Notes: generated from the letters alone by a model not told the origin. A stretch of 64,000 nucleotides of DNA from Deltaproteobacteria bacterium (GCA_020630875.1 JAHDIH010000001.1:682001-746000); one strand, 5' to 3'; positions 48,693-58,513 are shown, numbered from the stretch's first letter. Translations and numbers: made by a program.

Positions 48693-51273
48693 GTCGTTGC
48701 CTCCGAATCGCTAAGAAAAAGAGCGGGACAAGCAGGTGCCAGGGCGGGGCCGACGATCCAGAGCAGCCACCTCCGCCGGGAGCGAAGTACTCGAATTGAG
48801 TTTCGTTGATTTGGGATTGAGAGTAACAGCCACCTTGGAAACAACTTTCATCTGAGTTCGGGCAAGTAACGCCAAGACACTTGTCTTGTTCGCAGTCTCC
48901 CGTCTGGCTGTTGCAAACCTGTCCTACGGAGCAACGCACACCGTTGCATGGGTTTGGTGAACATTCGCCGGTCTGATCGTCGCATACTTCTGGGGAGCGA
49001 CATGGCCCACCGCATGGATTTGGTTGGCAAGCTCCCATTCGGCATCGCTCTCCCTCGGGGCAAGTAATATTGCCGCAAGAGTCAACGCAGTCTCCTCCGA
49101 AGCAGTGTTGGTTACTTCCACAGGAAACACCTTCGCAATCGTCGGTGACGCAAGTCCCGTCTACGCAAAACTCGTTGCTTGGACATTGCTCCGGAAAGTT
49201 TGAGCAGTCGTTGGAAACGCAAAAACCGGTGTCGCCTTTGCACACAAAGTCGCCGACGCACGTGATGGAATCGCAAACTCGTTCGCATTGGCCTTCTACG
49301 CAGACTGTCAAATCCCCGTTGGGAGCTGTAGGACAATTCACGTTGAAGCACTTGTCAACAATGCAGAAGCCGGCATCGCATCGTTGCCCTAATGGGCACG
49401 GGAACTCTCCTGCATTGCAAGGGGCCGCGCACTGACAAGAAACGCAACTTTGCCCGGCGCTGCAAAGTGAGCCTTCATCTATCTGGCCATCGCAATCGTT
49501 GTCATCGCAGTCGCAAACTTCTGGGTCAGGAGGAGTTCCACCAATGCATTGGAACGCGCCACCGACGCAGCGCCGTACACCGGGGGTGCACAGGGTGCCA
49601 CTTGGATCGCAAGGCCCGTCGTCAGGTATCCCTTCATCGATGGCACCGTCGCAATCATCGTCAGCGCCGTTGCACGTTTCTGGTACGGGCGTTTGGGTCG
49701 CGTTGCAGACGATGGAACCATTGACGCATTCTGTGGTGCCGATTCCACACACCGTATCGCAATTTCCTCCACCAGTATTTTCGTCGACTGTATTGTCGCA
49801 ATCGTTGTCCAAGGTATCGCAGCTTTCTGCTGTGGGACCGATTTCTCCCAGGCATGCTCCCCACGTGCCGGAACCGTCGGCTGGGCAGACTCTCGTTCCA
49901 GATTGGCACTCTCCTAAACCGGTGTTGCCAGCCAAAGAAGTGCAAATTTCTGCAAAGCCGTCAACGATTCCGTCGCAGTCGTTGTCCAGTCCATCGCAGG
50001 TTTCGTCGGTTGGTCCGGTGTCTCCACAGTTGGACCACGACCCGGCGGAACACGTTTGGGTAGAGGAAGCGCACTCGCCGACATCGGAGCCGCACGGGCG
50101 AGAAATGTTTTCGTCGATCATGCCATCGCAGTCGTTGTCGAGATTGTCGCATTGCTCCACTGGATCGCAGCCAGTGCAGATTCCGCCTTCGTCGACTGCG
50201 CCGTCGCAGTCGTCGTCATCTCCATTGCAGATTTCGGTAGTAGGGCTTTGTCCTGGGTCGTTGATTTGGCATTCAATTGAAGAGTTGTCGGCGGTGCATA
50301 CGAAAGTTCCCGTGCCTCTGCATTTTCCGAGGTCGCCATCATCGCAAACCATTCCTTTGCCAGGAAAATCCTCATCAATCAAAGCGTCGCAGTCATCGTC
50401 TAGGTCGTTACAAATTTCGAACTTTAGATTTTCCGCGATAATGTCAGACAGAGCCACGGCTAGTTCGTCTTCGTTGGCGGCATAAATCCCTTCGTTGCCT
50501 GGGCCATTTGGGGCGCCGCCAGCGTGGGCGATTGCTTCGATGTCGGGGTTGCCCGGGGCGATACCGAATCCGATGGGAATTGTTTCGACTCTGTACGTGT
50601 TTCCGTCGACTACTGTCGCCAGCAATGATGCTGCAGCCGCGGGAGCATCTCCAAAGCAAGTCTCATCGCCATCGGTCATCAGAACCGTGATGTACGGCCG
50701 GCATTGTTCGCCACCAACGAAGACGCCGCTGAAAGGGTCGTCGCGAATGGGGTCGTCTCCTGCGCCCGTCCAGTAGGCACCCAGCGATGGCGAGTTAATA
50801 CCTTGCCAATACCGGCGCGCTCCTTCTAACGCGCCACCCAGCGGCGTAGCCCCGCTACCGTAGAGTTCTCGATCAGGCAGACACTCGTTAGCACCTACGA
50901 AATCGACGTATTCGAGTAATTCGTCTTGGTTTTCTTCAAGCACTGGAACCAACAAATCAAAGGAGTCTCCGTCATGACCGTTAGCAGTGTTGCAAGGACT
51001 TACGCCCCCGTTACAGCTTGATTGTCTAAATTTGCCAAGCCCCAGGATCAGTTCTCCAAAGCCGTTGGTGATCCGTTGAAAAGCACACTTTGCGTGGTCC
51101 AACCGTACGTTAGTGTTGTTGCAACTGTTCAGCGAATTGTCGTTTACTGCCCACGTCATGGAGCCAGACGTATCCATGATAAACAGCAAATATGGTTTCA
51201 CTGGTTCGCCCTGCGACATTGCCACTTTTGGCAGCAGAAGAAGTAGCAATAACGTAAGTGATTTTAGCTTCAT
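48685..51273 (-). CDS. VWA-domain surface protein with MopE and Cys-rich repeats
   Basis: 862 residues. Signal peptide to about 20. A von Willebrand A domain (about 27-280) with the MIDAS residues DTSGSM, a Thr in GATPLGG and TDGDE. Then about seven Asp/Cys repeats (CDNLDNDCDGMIDE, CNGADDDCDGAIDE and similar; about 290-590), then EGF-like Cys-rich units (about 600-820; CPEGERCRMGACQPNPC). The tail GGGCSGSS, hydrophobic helix, RRQRHA is MYXO-CTERM-like. Likely a surface adhesin or metal-binding scaffold. A GAGGGG ribosome-binding site precedes the ATG. Forms an operon with the FGE-domain lipoprotein. Confidence 0.88.
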   Translation of the reverse strand: MKLKSLTLLLLLLLPKVAMSQGEPVKPYLLFIMDTSGSMTWAVNDNSLNSCNNTNVRLDHAKCAFQRITNGFGELILGLGKFRQSSCNGGVSPCNTANGHDGDSFDLLVPVLEENQDELLEYVDFVGANECLPDRELYGSGATPLGGALEGARRYWQGINSPSLGAYWTGAGDDPIRDDPFSGVFVGGEQCRPYITVLMTDGDETCFGDAPAAAASLLATVVDGNTYRVETIPIGFGIAPGNPDIEAIAHAGGAPNGPGNEGIYAANEDELAVALSDIIAENLKFEICNDLDDDCDALIDEDFPGKGMVCDDGDLGKCRGTGTFVCTADNSSIECQINDPGQSPTTEICNGDDDDCDGAVDEGGICTGCDPVEQCDNLDNDCDGMIDENISRPCGSDVGECASSTQTCSAGSWSNCGDTGPTDETCDGLDNDCDGIVDGFAEICTSLAGNTGLGECQSGTRVCPADGSGTWGACLGEIGPTAESCDTLDNDCDNTVDENTGGGNCDTVCGIGTTECVNGSIVCNATQTPVPETCNGADDDCDGAIDEGIPDDGPCDPSGTLCTPGVRRCVGGAFQCIGGTPPDPEVCDCDDNDCDGQIDEGSLCSAGQSCVSCQCAAPCNAGEFPCPLGQRCDAGFCIVDKCFNVNCPTAPNGDLTVCVEGQCERVCDSITCVGDFVCKGDTGFCVSNDCSNFPEQCPSNEFCVDGTCVTDDCEGVSCGSNQHCFGGDCVDSCGNITCPEGERCRMGACQPNPCGGPCRSPEVCDDQTGECSPNPCNGVRCSVGQVCNSQTGDCEQDKCLGVTCPNSDESCFQGGCYSQSQINETQFEYFAPGGGGCSGSSAPPWHLLVPLFFLAIRRQRHA

Positions 51274-51313
51274 GATTCACCCCTCATCTAAAGGGGATGA
51301 TGCCTTCAATAAG

Positions 51314-52300
51314 CTAGCTATTGAACCACTTGAGGGCTGTTTCTGGCAGTTTTTGCCCAGAAACTTTGGCACGCTTAACTAGTTGCCAGTAGTACCGGTA
51401 AGTCGCTCTATCGTGCAGATCCCCGTCGTGTTGAATGGGCCCCCAGTCGGCAGCTTGTGCGGCCGTTAGAATCGCGACGCCAGTTTCCACTTCGGAAAAG
51501 TCTGGTTGCATTGCGGACACAATAGGAGCGATTTGTGACGGATAAATCGACCACATTCTCATGAATCCAAATTCTTGATGAGCCCGGGAGGCGTCGCTAT
51601 GGGTTTGGTATTGGTTTTTTAAGTCTAAGGTCACGTTATGGGCTGGAATAACGCCATGCATCAGCGCCGCGGCGACCACTTGCGACTTCGCCCGAGCCAC
51701 AAGGTGGTGTTCAAATTGCCCAGGGGACTTCATGGCGGACGATGGTATCGCTCCATGATGACCGGATACGAAATCCATGAGCCCGAAGTCCAAGACCTGC
51801 ATCCAGGGAAGGGCGGCGATTTCAAATACCTCATGGAGGGCACCATGGGTTTCAATCAATACGTGGATGGGGATCTCTCGTTTGATGTTGCTTTTGGCGC
51901 ACGCATCCTGGATGTAACGTATCATCTCGGCGACTTGGCTGGCTTTTGTCGGCTTTGGGATGGTGAGGTACGCGATTGAATTTCCAGCACCGGCAACGAC
52001 GATATCGACGTCTTGCTTCCAGGCAGGGTGAGAGTAATCGTGGATTCGCACTCCAGCCATTTTGAACTTGTTGGCATCAGAGTTTTGCATCGATACCACC
52101 ATCTCAGCATGCTCTTTTTCTGAGCCCGTCTTGGCGCCATCTTCGCAGTCCATGGTGATATCAAAAATGGGACCTAGCTTTTCTTGCAAACCGAAGGCTT
52201 TGCCAATTAATTTTTCGCTGCCTGCGAAGTGTTCACAGGTCGGGATGGTTGGAAATTCTCGCTCCCCTGAAAATAATGCGTCCGCTGGTGATTTGCTCAT
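51314..52300 (-). CDS. HpcH/HpaI aldolase/CitE-family CoA-ester lyase
   Basis: 328 residues, TIM barrel. Family marks: ITMDCEDGAKTG with metal-binding acidic residues (about 48-59), GVRIHD, HVLIETHGALHEV (about 146-158), DFGLMDFVSGHHGA and MWSIYPSQIAPI, with the C-terminal DLHDRATYRYYWQL segment of the longer CitE-like subgroup. Members cleave or form malyl-CoA, methylmalyl-CoA or citryl-CoA or act as thioesterases; the substrate cannot be fixed here. An acyl-CoA dehydrogenase resembling methylsuccinyl-CoA dehydrogenase 9 kb away is consistent with C4-C5 CoA-ester metabolism. The gene stands apart from its neighbours. Confidence 0.82.
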   Translation of the reverse strand: MSKSPADALFSGEREFPTIPTCEHFAGSEKLIGKAFGLQEKLGPIFDITMDCEDGAKTGSEKEHAEMVVSMQNSDANKFKMAGVRIHDYSHPAWKQDVDIVVAGAGNSIAYLTIPKPTKASQVAEMIRYIQDACAKSNIKREIPIHVLIETHGALHEVFEIAALPWMQVLDFGLMDFVSGHHGAIPSSAMKSPGQFEHHLVARAKSQVVAAALMHGVIPAHNVTLDLKNQYQTHSDASRAHQEFGFMRMWSIYPSQIAPIVSAMQPDFSEVETGVAILTAAQAADWGPIQHDGDLHDRATYRYYWQLVKRAKVSGQKLPETALKWFNS

Positions 52301-52329
52301 GCGGCATAAGTAACAAAGTTTGCGCAGAA

Positions 52330-54552
52330 CTAGAAGGAGCCGCGAACGCCAATTGCAGGAAGAATCGGCAGCTCCGTAATGGCCTCACGCTCTGAGAAAT
52401 CGTAATTATATCGATAACCTAAAACGCTTGGGTTGGCGTAAGCGTTGGTGATGTCCAGAAAGGCGGAGAGCTCCCAATGCTTAAACTTAAACTTCTTATC
52501 AATTCGAACGTCTAGCTGGTGGGCGGCTTGGATGCGCGCAGAGTTTATTGCTCCAATGACGGGGACGTAGACGTTTAAGTCCGACAGGTACCGTGAGCCA
52601 AGAATCGGGGTCTCGGGAACTCCGGTCGAGTAACGAAACTTGGCACCGAACTCCCAGGTTCCTAACTTGTAGCTGGCGAGCGCCGTTAACAAATGAGTTT
52701 GATCGAAGTCGAAGAGTCTACGTCGGCCGTTGGGCGTATCAACCCGGTCGGAGCGCGAGTTGGTGTACGAAAGCCAACCAAACCATTTATCTTTTCGGAA
52801 TCTAATGAGCCCTTCGAAACCGTAGGAGCGCCCAAAGCCTGAGTTTACGTACGGGTTGTCAGGAGTTGTCTCCCGGAGGATTGGATCTTGGGTCACCAAC
52901 TTGTCACGCATCGTGTAGAAGCCGTTAAACGAAGTTGTAATTCCCTCAGCGATATCAACTGAAGGTCCAACGACCAGCTGGGTGGCTACCTCTGGAACCA
53001 AGTTTGTAGGAATTGTTTCGGGCCCACTAAGCGGTCGGGTGTAGCGTCCGATCGCACCTTTTACCGTGATTCGGTCGCTGAATTTCTGTTCGAAAGATAT
53101 GCGAGGCATAACTTCTGTTTTGTTTAATCTAGAGAAATACTCCACTCGTACGCCGGGAGAAACACGCAGACCCTCCAATGGCGCCAGATCCGCGACTACG
53201 TAACCAGAGTAAAAGCCTTGCCCCACAAGCGACTGGCGGATGACTCGCGGCGACGCAGAGAAGTTGGCTACGTTACCGCTTCCTTCGGCAGGAGGTTGTG
53301 GAAACTGGATGTCGAGGTCAAAAACTTCTCTGGTAATGTCGGCACCGAAGCGAATGTTCAGCCACTTCTTTGGTCGGATGGCAAAGTCGTCTCTAAGCGT
53401 CATGCTTCGCGCGTTGATATCCAACTTGTCATCGGCACCGATTTGGACGAAGAACCCGGTAGTTTTTCCTGACAGTACCAGTCTGTTGGTCATGTTGCGA
53501 TTTTCATAGTTCCACTTCACGGTTCCCAGAAGAAACGAAGTCTGGTTGGTGAAGTCGCCTTGGAAATCGGGCTCGTTGGGGTTCACGTTGTTGTTAAGCA
53601 ATTTTAGCTCATCGAAACTTGTGATTCCGAAAGCGGAGATGCGGTTTCTTGAGTTGGGAATCCAATCAACCTGAAGTTGCGCATCGTAGTACGTCGGCGC
53701 GGTTGTGAAACTGATATTCGAGTCATCGGGAAGAACCAATGGCAAAACGAAATCGATAGCGGAGCGCCTTGCCGCCGCGGTGATGTAGACGTTGTGTTTA
53801 CGAGAAATGGGACCGCTAACTAGTCCTGCAAGGTTAATAAACGATAATTCGGCGAACCCTTTCCATTCCTGTGACTTGTCGTTTCTGGTGGTGATTTCGA
53901 TAATCCCTCCAGTTGCTCGGCCGTATTCGACGCCGAATCCTCCAGGTTGGAAGCTGATGTTTTCGATCATCTCGCTGGGCAGTACGCTTTGCAGACCGAA
54001 GAAGTGATAAAGCAACGGAATGTCAACGCCGTCGATTTGAACAATAGAATCTTCCGGGGCAGCGCCTCGAATAATCAGAACGCCGCCAGCGGTCCCTTGT
54101 CCATCCACACTTCCGACTCCAGGTAGACTTTTGATGGATGTCAGGGCGTCACCTCTGGTGCCGGGGATTCTAGTGAGCTCTTCTCGTTTGAGTTCTTGCG
54201 TCCCAGCCGCTACTGGTTCCAAAGGGGGAGCGGTGTCAACAATTTCTACGACATCGCCTTGGGCGTCGCTCGGATAGAGCAGAATCGTCACCTTGGTGCT
54301 ACCTATCGCGGGCACTTGAGCTTTCGCTGAATTTTTTTCGTAGCCTTCAGCGGAGGCACGAACGGTTTGCGCTCCCAACAAGTCGTTTAAAACGAATCTT
54401 CCCGCGCCACTAGTGGTGGTGCTTTGAGCTCCTGCAGAGATGGAGACCCCGCCAAGGGGTTCAAGGGTTTCGCCATCAATTACCGAACCCTTGATACTGC
54501 CGGCACTCGCCAGCTCAGGAACGAGCAACAAAATCAGGAAAATTCGCAACAT
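52330..54552 (-). CDS. TonB-dependent outer-membrane receptor
   Basis: 740 residues. Signal peptide to about 17 (ELASAG). A carboxypeptidase-regulatory-like beta domain (about 20-95; GSVIDGETLEPLGGVSIS), then a plug domain (about 105-230; IPGTRGDALTSIKSLPGV, GVLIIRGAAPEDSIVQIDGVDIP, FGVEYGRATGGIIEI) and a 22-strand barrel to the C-terminus ending in Phe (VRGSF). The segment DVVEIVDT near 83-90 may be the TonB box. The ligand is unknown; no TonB-ExbBD or transporter genes are nearby. Starts with ATG at 54552. Confidence 0.9.
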   Translation of the reverse strand: MLRIFLILLLVPELASAGSIKGSVIDGETLEPLGGVSISAGAQSTTTSGAGRFVLNDLLGAQTVRASAEGYEKNSAKAQVPAIGSTKVTILLYPSDAQGDVVEIVDTAPPLEPVAAGTQELKREELTRIPGTRGDALTSIKSLPGVGSVDGQGTAGGVLIIRGAAPEDSIVQIDGVDIPLLYHFFGLQSVLPSEMIENISFQPGGFGVEYGRATGGIIEITTRNDKSQEWKGFAELSFINLAGLVSGPISRKHNVYITAAARRSAIDFVLPLVLPDDSNISFTTAPTYYDAQLQVDWIPNSRNRISAFGITSFDELKLLNNNVNPNEPDFQGDFTNQTSFLLGTVKWNYENRNMTNRLVLSGKTTGFFVQIGADDKLDINARSMTLRDDFAIRPKKWLNIRFGADITREVFDLDIQFPQPPAEGSGNVANFSASPRVIRQSLVGQGFYSGYVVADLAPLEGLRVSPGVRVEYFSRLNKTEVMPRISFEQKFSDRITVKGAIGRYTRPLSGPETIPTNLVPEVATQLVVGPSVDIAEGITTSFNGFYTMRDKLVTQDPILRETTPDNPYVNSGFGRSYGFEGLIRFRKDKWFGWLSYTNSRSDRVDTPNGRRRLFDFDQTHLLTALASYKLGTWEFGAKFRYSTGVPETPILGSRYLSDLNVYVPVIGAINSARIQAAHQLDVRIDKKFKFKHWELSAFLDITNAYANPSVLGYRYNYDFSEREAITELPILPAIGVRGSF

Positions 54553-54596
54553 GAACGGATAGTTACAAACCTGATGGGATAATAGTAGTCGCTAGC

Positions 54597-55304
54597 TTAA
54601 GAATCCTGAAGGTATGCGCATTTTTCGCCACCTTCGAAGACTGCGATATTCTTCAGTCCCAGAGACTTCAGATCGTTTTTGTAGAACTTTCGTCGTCCGA
54701 CAAACCAATCGATTTGGTTACCGTCCACCGAACCGCCGGTGTCTTCTGGCACCACGCATCCGTCGTGAACAAAGCCACCCCAAGGAGCGGTGCCTGGGAT
54801 TTCCAGTCCATCCAGATCCCAGATGTAGACAGGCTTTCCAATTCGGAGAACTGAACGATCTACTGCCACACTCCTGAATGGTCGGAGTGCTCGATGGTGA
54901 ACTCCCACGCCCCATTCTTTGGAGGCCGGTGGGCTGAAGTAACACGGCGATCGTGGGCAGTCGCAGCTTCCAGCCACGTTAACCACCTTCCCACGGCGTG
55001 TCCGGCCACTTCCTTCAAGGTTAAGACTACGAGCGAATCTGTCGGATACCCGTGCCAGTGCCGTACAGTTTTTCCGGTAAAGCGTGGTGGTCTGAGGCTG
55101 TCTCGTTGACTCGACCGCTTGCCAGTAATAAGTGAGAGAAAACGTGCCAAGTTCCGGTCCCACAGCATCAGAGTCGATGGCTTCGTAAGTGGATACCGAC
55201 GGCAGGTGTTCCGCTTCCCGGTACTCGCAATTTTTTGGATCGCCTTCTTTTACGCAAGCGCTCATAACGAGCGCGAGCAAGAGTATCGTCCTGAAACTCT
55301 CCAT
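54597..55304 (-). CDS. 3D-domain lipoprotein
   Basis: 235 residues. Lipobox LVMSAC near 13-18. The C-terminal domain (about 140-220) matches the 3D (Asp-Asp-Asp) family of MltA and Rpf-like cell-wall proteins: SVAVDRSVLRIGKPVYIWDLDG, FVHDGCVVPEDTGGSVDGNQIDWFVG, which holds the three conserved Asp. Two Cys pairs lie between. It may cleave or bind peptidoglycan as an outer-membrane lipoprotein. The full MltA barrel domain is absent, so enzymatic activity is uncertain. It lies between the TonB receptor and the divergent regB-like gene. Confidence 0.78.
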   Translation of the reverse strand: MESFRTILLLALVMSACVKEGDPKNCEYREAEHLPSVSTYEAIDSDAVGPELGTFSLTYYWQAVESTRQPQTTTLYRKNCTALARVSDRFARSLNLEGSGRTRRGKVVNVAGSCDCPRSPCYFSPPASKEWGVGVHHRALRPFRSVAVDRSVLRIGKPVYIWDLDGLEIPGTAPWGGFVHDGCVVPEDTGGSVDGNQIDWFVGRRKFYKNDLKSLGLKNIAVFEGGEKCAYLQDS

Positions 55305-55425
55305 GGTCAGATTGGAGCATCATGCTGATGTGGGCGGCAAGTTATTCGTTCAAAGAATCTTTGAGATCAACCAAAAATCAAAACCGCTCCCATGCGAAAA
55401 TTTGTGATAAGGAGAAGCCACTATC

Positions 55426-56706
55426 GTGCGAGGTCTGCCCAGAAATAGCGCAACATCCCGTAATCACTTGAATCTCTCATGGCTGGTAAAGCTTAGGTGG
55501 GCGCAGCTTGTAGGGCAATTGGTGACTATTGGTGCTGCAAAGTGGATCGTTTCTGTTTCGATACCAGCGATGCCTCTGATTGTGATCGTTGTCATAGGGT
55601 GCGTCAGCAACCTCCTGGTGTCCCGGTGGCTTCGTTCTCTTGAGGAAGTTCCGGAGGTCGTTTTGGCGGTAGTCATGGCTGTTGACATCGCCTTACTGAC
55701 GGCGCTTCTGTATTTTACCGGAGGAGCGACGAACCCTTTTAGTGGACTGTATATTATTCAAATTTCACTTGCTGCGGTAATTCTCGAATCAAAGTGGACG
55801 TTGTTTCTGGCAGCTTTTGCATTCCTTGCATTTGGGTCACTTTTTATCTCTCACGAGCCAATGCCTGAAATTTCTGAGGCGCAATACCGTGTGGGTCTTT
55901 GGGTCGCTTTGGGCGTTGCCTCGACATTTGTAGGGTACTTTCTGAAACGGGTTGTCGCAGCGCTGCAAGCGCGCGAGGAGGAGCTTTCTAAGACCCGGGA
56001 ACTTGCAGAAAAACGCGAAAGGGTAGCTTCACTTGCAACCTTGGCTGCCGGCGCAGCTCACGAGTTATCCACTCCGCTTGGGACGATTGGCCTTGTGGCC
56101 AAGGAGTTGAAGAATCAATTGGGAGGTGCGAGCTCTGAGGTGGTAGCTGATATTGAGTTGGTTCAGCAAGAGCTTGCACGATGCAGACGCATTCTTGATC
56201 AAATGGCGGGAAATGCGGGGGAGTCTGCCGGGGAACAAGCGGTTTGGATAAGTGTCACGGATTTACTTGAGACGTCACTCGAAGGGATTCGGCTCGCTCC
56301 GGAAGTAATACTTGATATCGCAGACGAGCTGCCGGAGGTCCGAGTTCCTTGGGTTGCGTTGGCGCAAGCGATTCGCGCAGTAGTCACCAATGGTCAGGAT
56401 GCCTCAGAAAGCGACCCTGTTCGAGTGATGGCACGGCAGAATCGAAACTATGTACGAATCATCGTCGTGGACAAAGGTGGGGGCATGGACGAAGAATCGG
56501 TTGCCCGTTGTACGGAGCCCTTTTTTACTACTAAGGAACCAGGCAGTGGCATGGGGATGGGACTGTTTTTGACCCAAGCTCTCGTTGAGCGCTTAGGTGG
56601 AGCACTCTCTGTTAAGTCAATTCTCGACGTAGGGACCACCGTAGAGATAAAATTACCCAAAAAGACGAATTATGTTGAACCTATCGGCGAACCCATCGCA
56701 TCTTAA
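55426..56706 (+). CDS. RegB/PrrB-type redox sensor histidine kinase
   Basis: 426 residues with about six membrane helices (to about 180) followed by coiled coil, DHp and HATPase domains. The quinone-binding heptapeptide GGATNPF (99-105) of RegB is present, the H-box is AHELSTP (H212) and a cysteine at the RegB redox position follows in ARCRRIL (C253). N, G1 (DKGGGMDEE) and G2 (GSGMGMGL) boxes are intact. It likely senses the quinone-pool or redox state and phosphorylates the downstream RegA-like regulator, whose start overlaps its 3' end by 35 bases. An AAGGAG ribosome-binding site precedes the GTG. Confidence 0.9.
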   Translation: MRGLPRNSATSRNHLNLSWLVKLRWAQLVGQLVTIGAAKWIVSVSIPAMPLIVIVVIGCVSNLLVSRWLRSLEEVPEVVLAVVMAVDIALLTALLYFTGGATNPFSGLYIIQISLAAVILESKWTLFLAAFAFLAFGSLFISHEPMPEISEAQYRVGLWVALGVASTFVGYFLKRVVAALQAREEELSKTRELAEKRERVASLATLAAGAAHELSTPLGTIGLVAKELKNQLGGASSEVVADIELVQQELARCRRILDQMAGNAGESAGEQAVWISVTDLLETSLEGIRLAPEVILDIADELPEVRVPWVALAQAIRAVVTNGQDASESDPVRVMARQNRNYVRIIVVDKGGGMDEESVARCTEPFFTTKEPGSGMGMGLFLTQALVERLGGALSVKSILDVGTTVEIKLPKKTNYVEPIGEPIAS

Positions 56707-57256
56707 GGGTGTGACCAATATTGGTGAAACCGTTCTTCTTGTAGACGACGATGAGATTTATCGTAGCAGGCTCGGTCGTGCGTTCCTTGCAAGGAACTTT
56801 CAAGTAACCGAGGCGGGAGACTACCAGCAAGCGCTAGACTGTCTTTCTGAACAAGAACCAAAGTACGCGGTGTTTGATCTTAAGATGCCAGGCAAGTCTG
56901 GACTTGAGCTGGTGAAAGCTTTCCGCGCTGCTTCGGCTGCTACGCGAATTGTGATTGTGACTGGATACGGAAGCATCGCGACGGCGATTGATGCCATGCG
57001 TTTGGGTGCTACGTACTACTTGCCCAAACCAGCAGACATTGACGATATCATTGCATCGTTTCAGCGAGCCGATAATCCCCCTCTAAAACCGCCAACTCCA
57101 GAGTACCAAGCACCGTCTCTTGCAAGAGCGGAGTGGGAACACATTAATCGTGTGCTATCCGATTGTGGCGGCAATATTTCAGAGGCCGCGCGGAGGTTAG
57201 GTATTCATCGCCGGTCGCTGCAACGCAAACTTCAAAAGTACCCACCCAATCGTTAG
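56672..57256 (+). CDS. RegA/PrrA/ActR-type response regulator
   Basis: 194 residues. The receiver domain (about 20-130) has the acidic pocket DDDE, phosphoacceptor D69 in FDLKMPG, Thr in VTGYG and Lys in LPKPAD. A Pro-rich linker joins it to a Fis-type HTH (GGNISEAARRLGIHRRSLQRKL, about 165-186), the layout of RegA. The ATG at 56672 or a GTG at 56711 could be the start. It is probably co-transcribed and translationally coupled with the RegB-like kinase. Targets are likely respiration and redox genes. Confidence 0.9.
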   Translation: MLNLSANPSHLKGVTNIGETVLLVDDDEIYRSRLGRAFLARNFQVTEAGDYQQALDCLSEQEPKYAVFDLKMPGKSGLELVKAFRAASAATRIVIVTGYGSIATAIDAMRLGATYYLPKPADIDDIIASFQRADNPPLKPPTPEYQAPSLARAEWEHINRVLSDCGGNISEAARRLGIHRRSLQRKLQKYPPNR

Positions 57257-58422
57257 AGAAGGGTCGTAATCCAACCGATGCCAATCCAAGCGCCTAAAGC
57301 GGAGCCCACGATTGACAGAACGGCAACCAATAACACGCGGGTGACTTTATTGCGGTAGATGCCGCGCAAGCTCTGAAAGTCTTCATTGATGGACTCACAG
57401 TCTGAGACTGTGGGTTTTCGGAAATAGGCCTCTGTGAGTCCTACAGGAATGCCGACAGGGAGCAAGGGGTTTAGCGAGGTAATAGGGGAGGCAATGGCTG
57501 CCACGATAATGGTTGGGATTTTCGCTCCCCCTATTAAGGTCAGCAGCGCGGCCATCACCGCGTTAGGTAGCACCCACGCTCTAAGCATTTGCTCCAAGCT
57601 TTGTTGTCCGTGCTTGTGGTAGCCCCAAAAGAAAGCCGCGAAAATAAGCGCTGGAATAATCCATTTCACTAACTTCCAGGCGACGGAAGGATCTGGGATG
57701 ACGTTGATGGCATCTAGATCGATTTCCTGGTCGATATAGGTTTGCATCCCGGGAACATGAGCTGCGCCAACCACGCTAACGATTGTTTTTCCCGGTGCGG
57801 TCTTGGTTTTTTGCATCAAAAATTGGTCACGCTCATCAATAAGTGGCTTCTTCACTTCGGGAAAGGCCTCGGAAAACTCTTTCATCATCTTAGAAAGGTT
57901 CGAAGACTCTTTAAGTTTTTCAATGTCTTCTTTGGTGAACTCTTCACCTTCTCCCTTGGAGAATACGGAACCAAATACCAAGGAGAGTAAGCTTAACTTT
58001 TTTCCGAAGCTGACGTTGCGCCAGGTACGCTTTAGGGTGACGTTAATGTCTCGATCTGCCAGAACAATTTCGGCACCAACTTCTTTGGCAGCTTCTGCTG
58101 CAGCCAGAAGTTCCGCGCCAGGTTTGACGCCCAATTGGTCACCGAGTCTGCGCTGATAAGAGCCAACCGCTAGCGAGCCAAGAAGAAACAAACTTTTTCC
58201 CTCTTTGATTACTTTGAATACATCTAAGTTTTGCCACGCCGACTCAGAGGTTAACGCTTTGTACCGAGCCTCACATAGTTCAATGCAGACCGTCTCAGGA
58301 GACTTTTCCCTGATAATGGCTTGGACCTCGGCAACGCTGTCTTCAGAGACGTGTGCGGTGCCAACAATCGTAATAATCTTTCCTTGATATTCAAGTTCAA
58401 CGACGTTGCCTGCAGTATCCAC
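57253..58422 (-). CDS. TraB/PrgY-family membrane protein
   Basis: 389 residues. The N-terminal TraB/TIKI-like domain (about 10-240) has GTAHVSEDSV near 21-30, ELCEARYKAL near 48-57 and SVVGAAHVPGM near 216-226, the conserved Gly-x-x-His and Glu metal-site candidates. Three to four membrane helices fill the C-terminus (about 255-389), with a PTIIVAAIASPITSLNPLLPVG motif typical of the family. Homologs range from enterococcal pheromone-shutdown protein to Wnt-inactivating TIKI proteases; the bacterial role is mostly unknown. GTG start. Convergent with the RegA-like gene, overlapping by 4 bases. Confidence 0.87.
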   Translation of the reverse strand: MDTAGNVVELEYQGKIITIVGTAHVSEDSVAEVQAIIREKSPETVCIELCEARYKALTSESAWQNLDVFKVIKEGKSLFLLGSLAVGSYQRRLGDQLGVKPGAELLAAAEAAKEVGAEIVLADRDINVTLKRTWRNVSFGKKLSLLSLVFGSVFSKGEGEEFTKEDIEKLKESSNLSKMMKEFSEAFPEVKKPLIDERDQFLMQKTKTAPGKTIVSVVGAAHVPGMQTYIDQEIDLDAINVIPDPSVAWKLVKWIIPALIFAAFFWGYHKHGQQSLEQMLRAWVLPNAVMAALLTLIGGAKIPTIIVAAIASPITSLNPLLPVGIPVGLTEAYFRKPTVSDCESINEDFQSLRGIYRNKVTRVLLVAVLSIVGSALGAWIGIGWITTLL

Positions 58423-58478
58423 ACGCTATCTTGGGGTGGCATGAGCTTCGCCGCAAGTCGTCAAAGCGACAATCTTCA

Positions 58479-58507
58479 GTGACACGTCTGCGTTTTGGCA
58501 CTATACA
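58479..58507 (+). promoter_or_regulatory. Predicted leaderless promoter of the DUF1244-yjbQ unit
   Basis: GTGACA (58479-58484), a 17-base spacer and TATACA (58502-58507) end 6 bases before the ATG at 58514. Confidence 0.4.
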
Positions 58508-58513
58508 CAGCCT

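Noticed and set aside
49499..50485. Long open frame (328 codons) antisense to the VWA/MopE gene
   Set aside because: It is Ser/Pro/Gln-rich, mirrors the repeated Asp/Cys codons on the other strand and has no ribosome-binding site; it is an artefact of the repeats.
51274..51300. CCCCT/AGGGG inverted repeat upstream of the VWA gene
   Set aside because: Short stem that includes the ribosome-binding site; no evidence it is regulatory.
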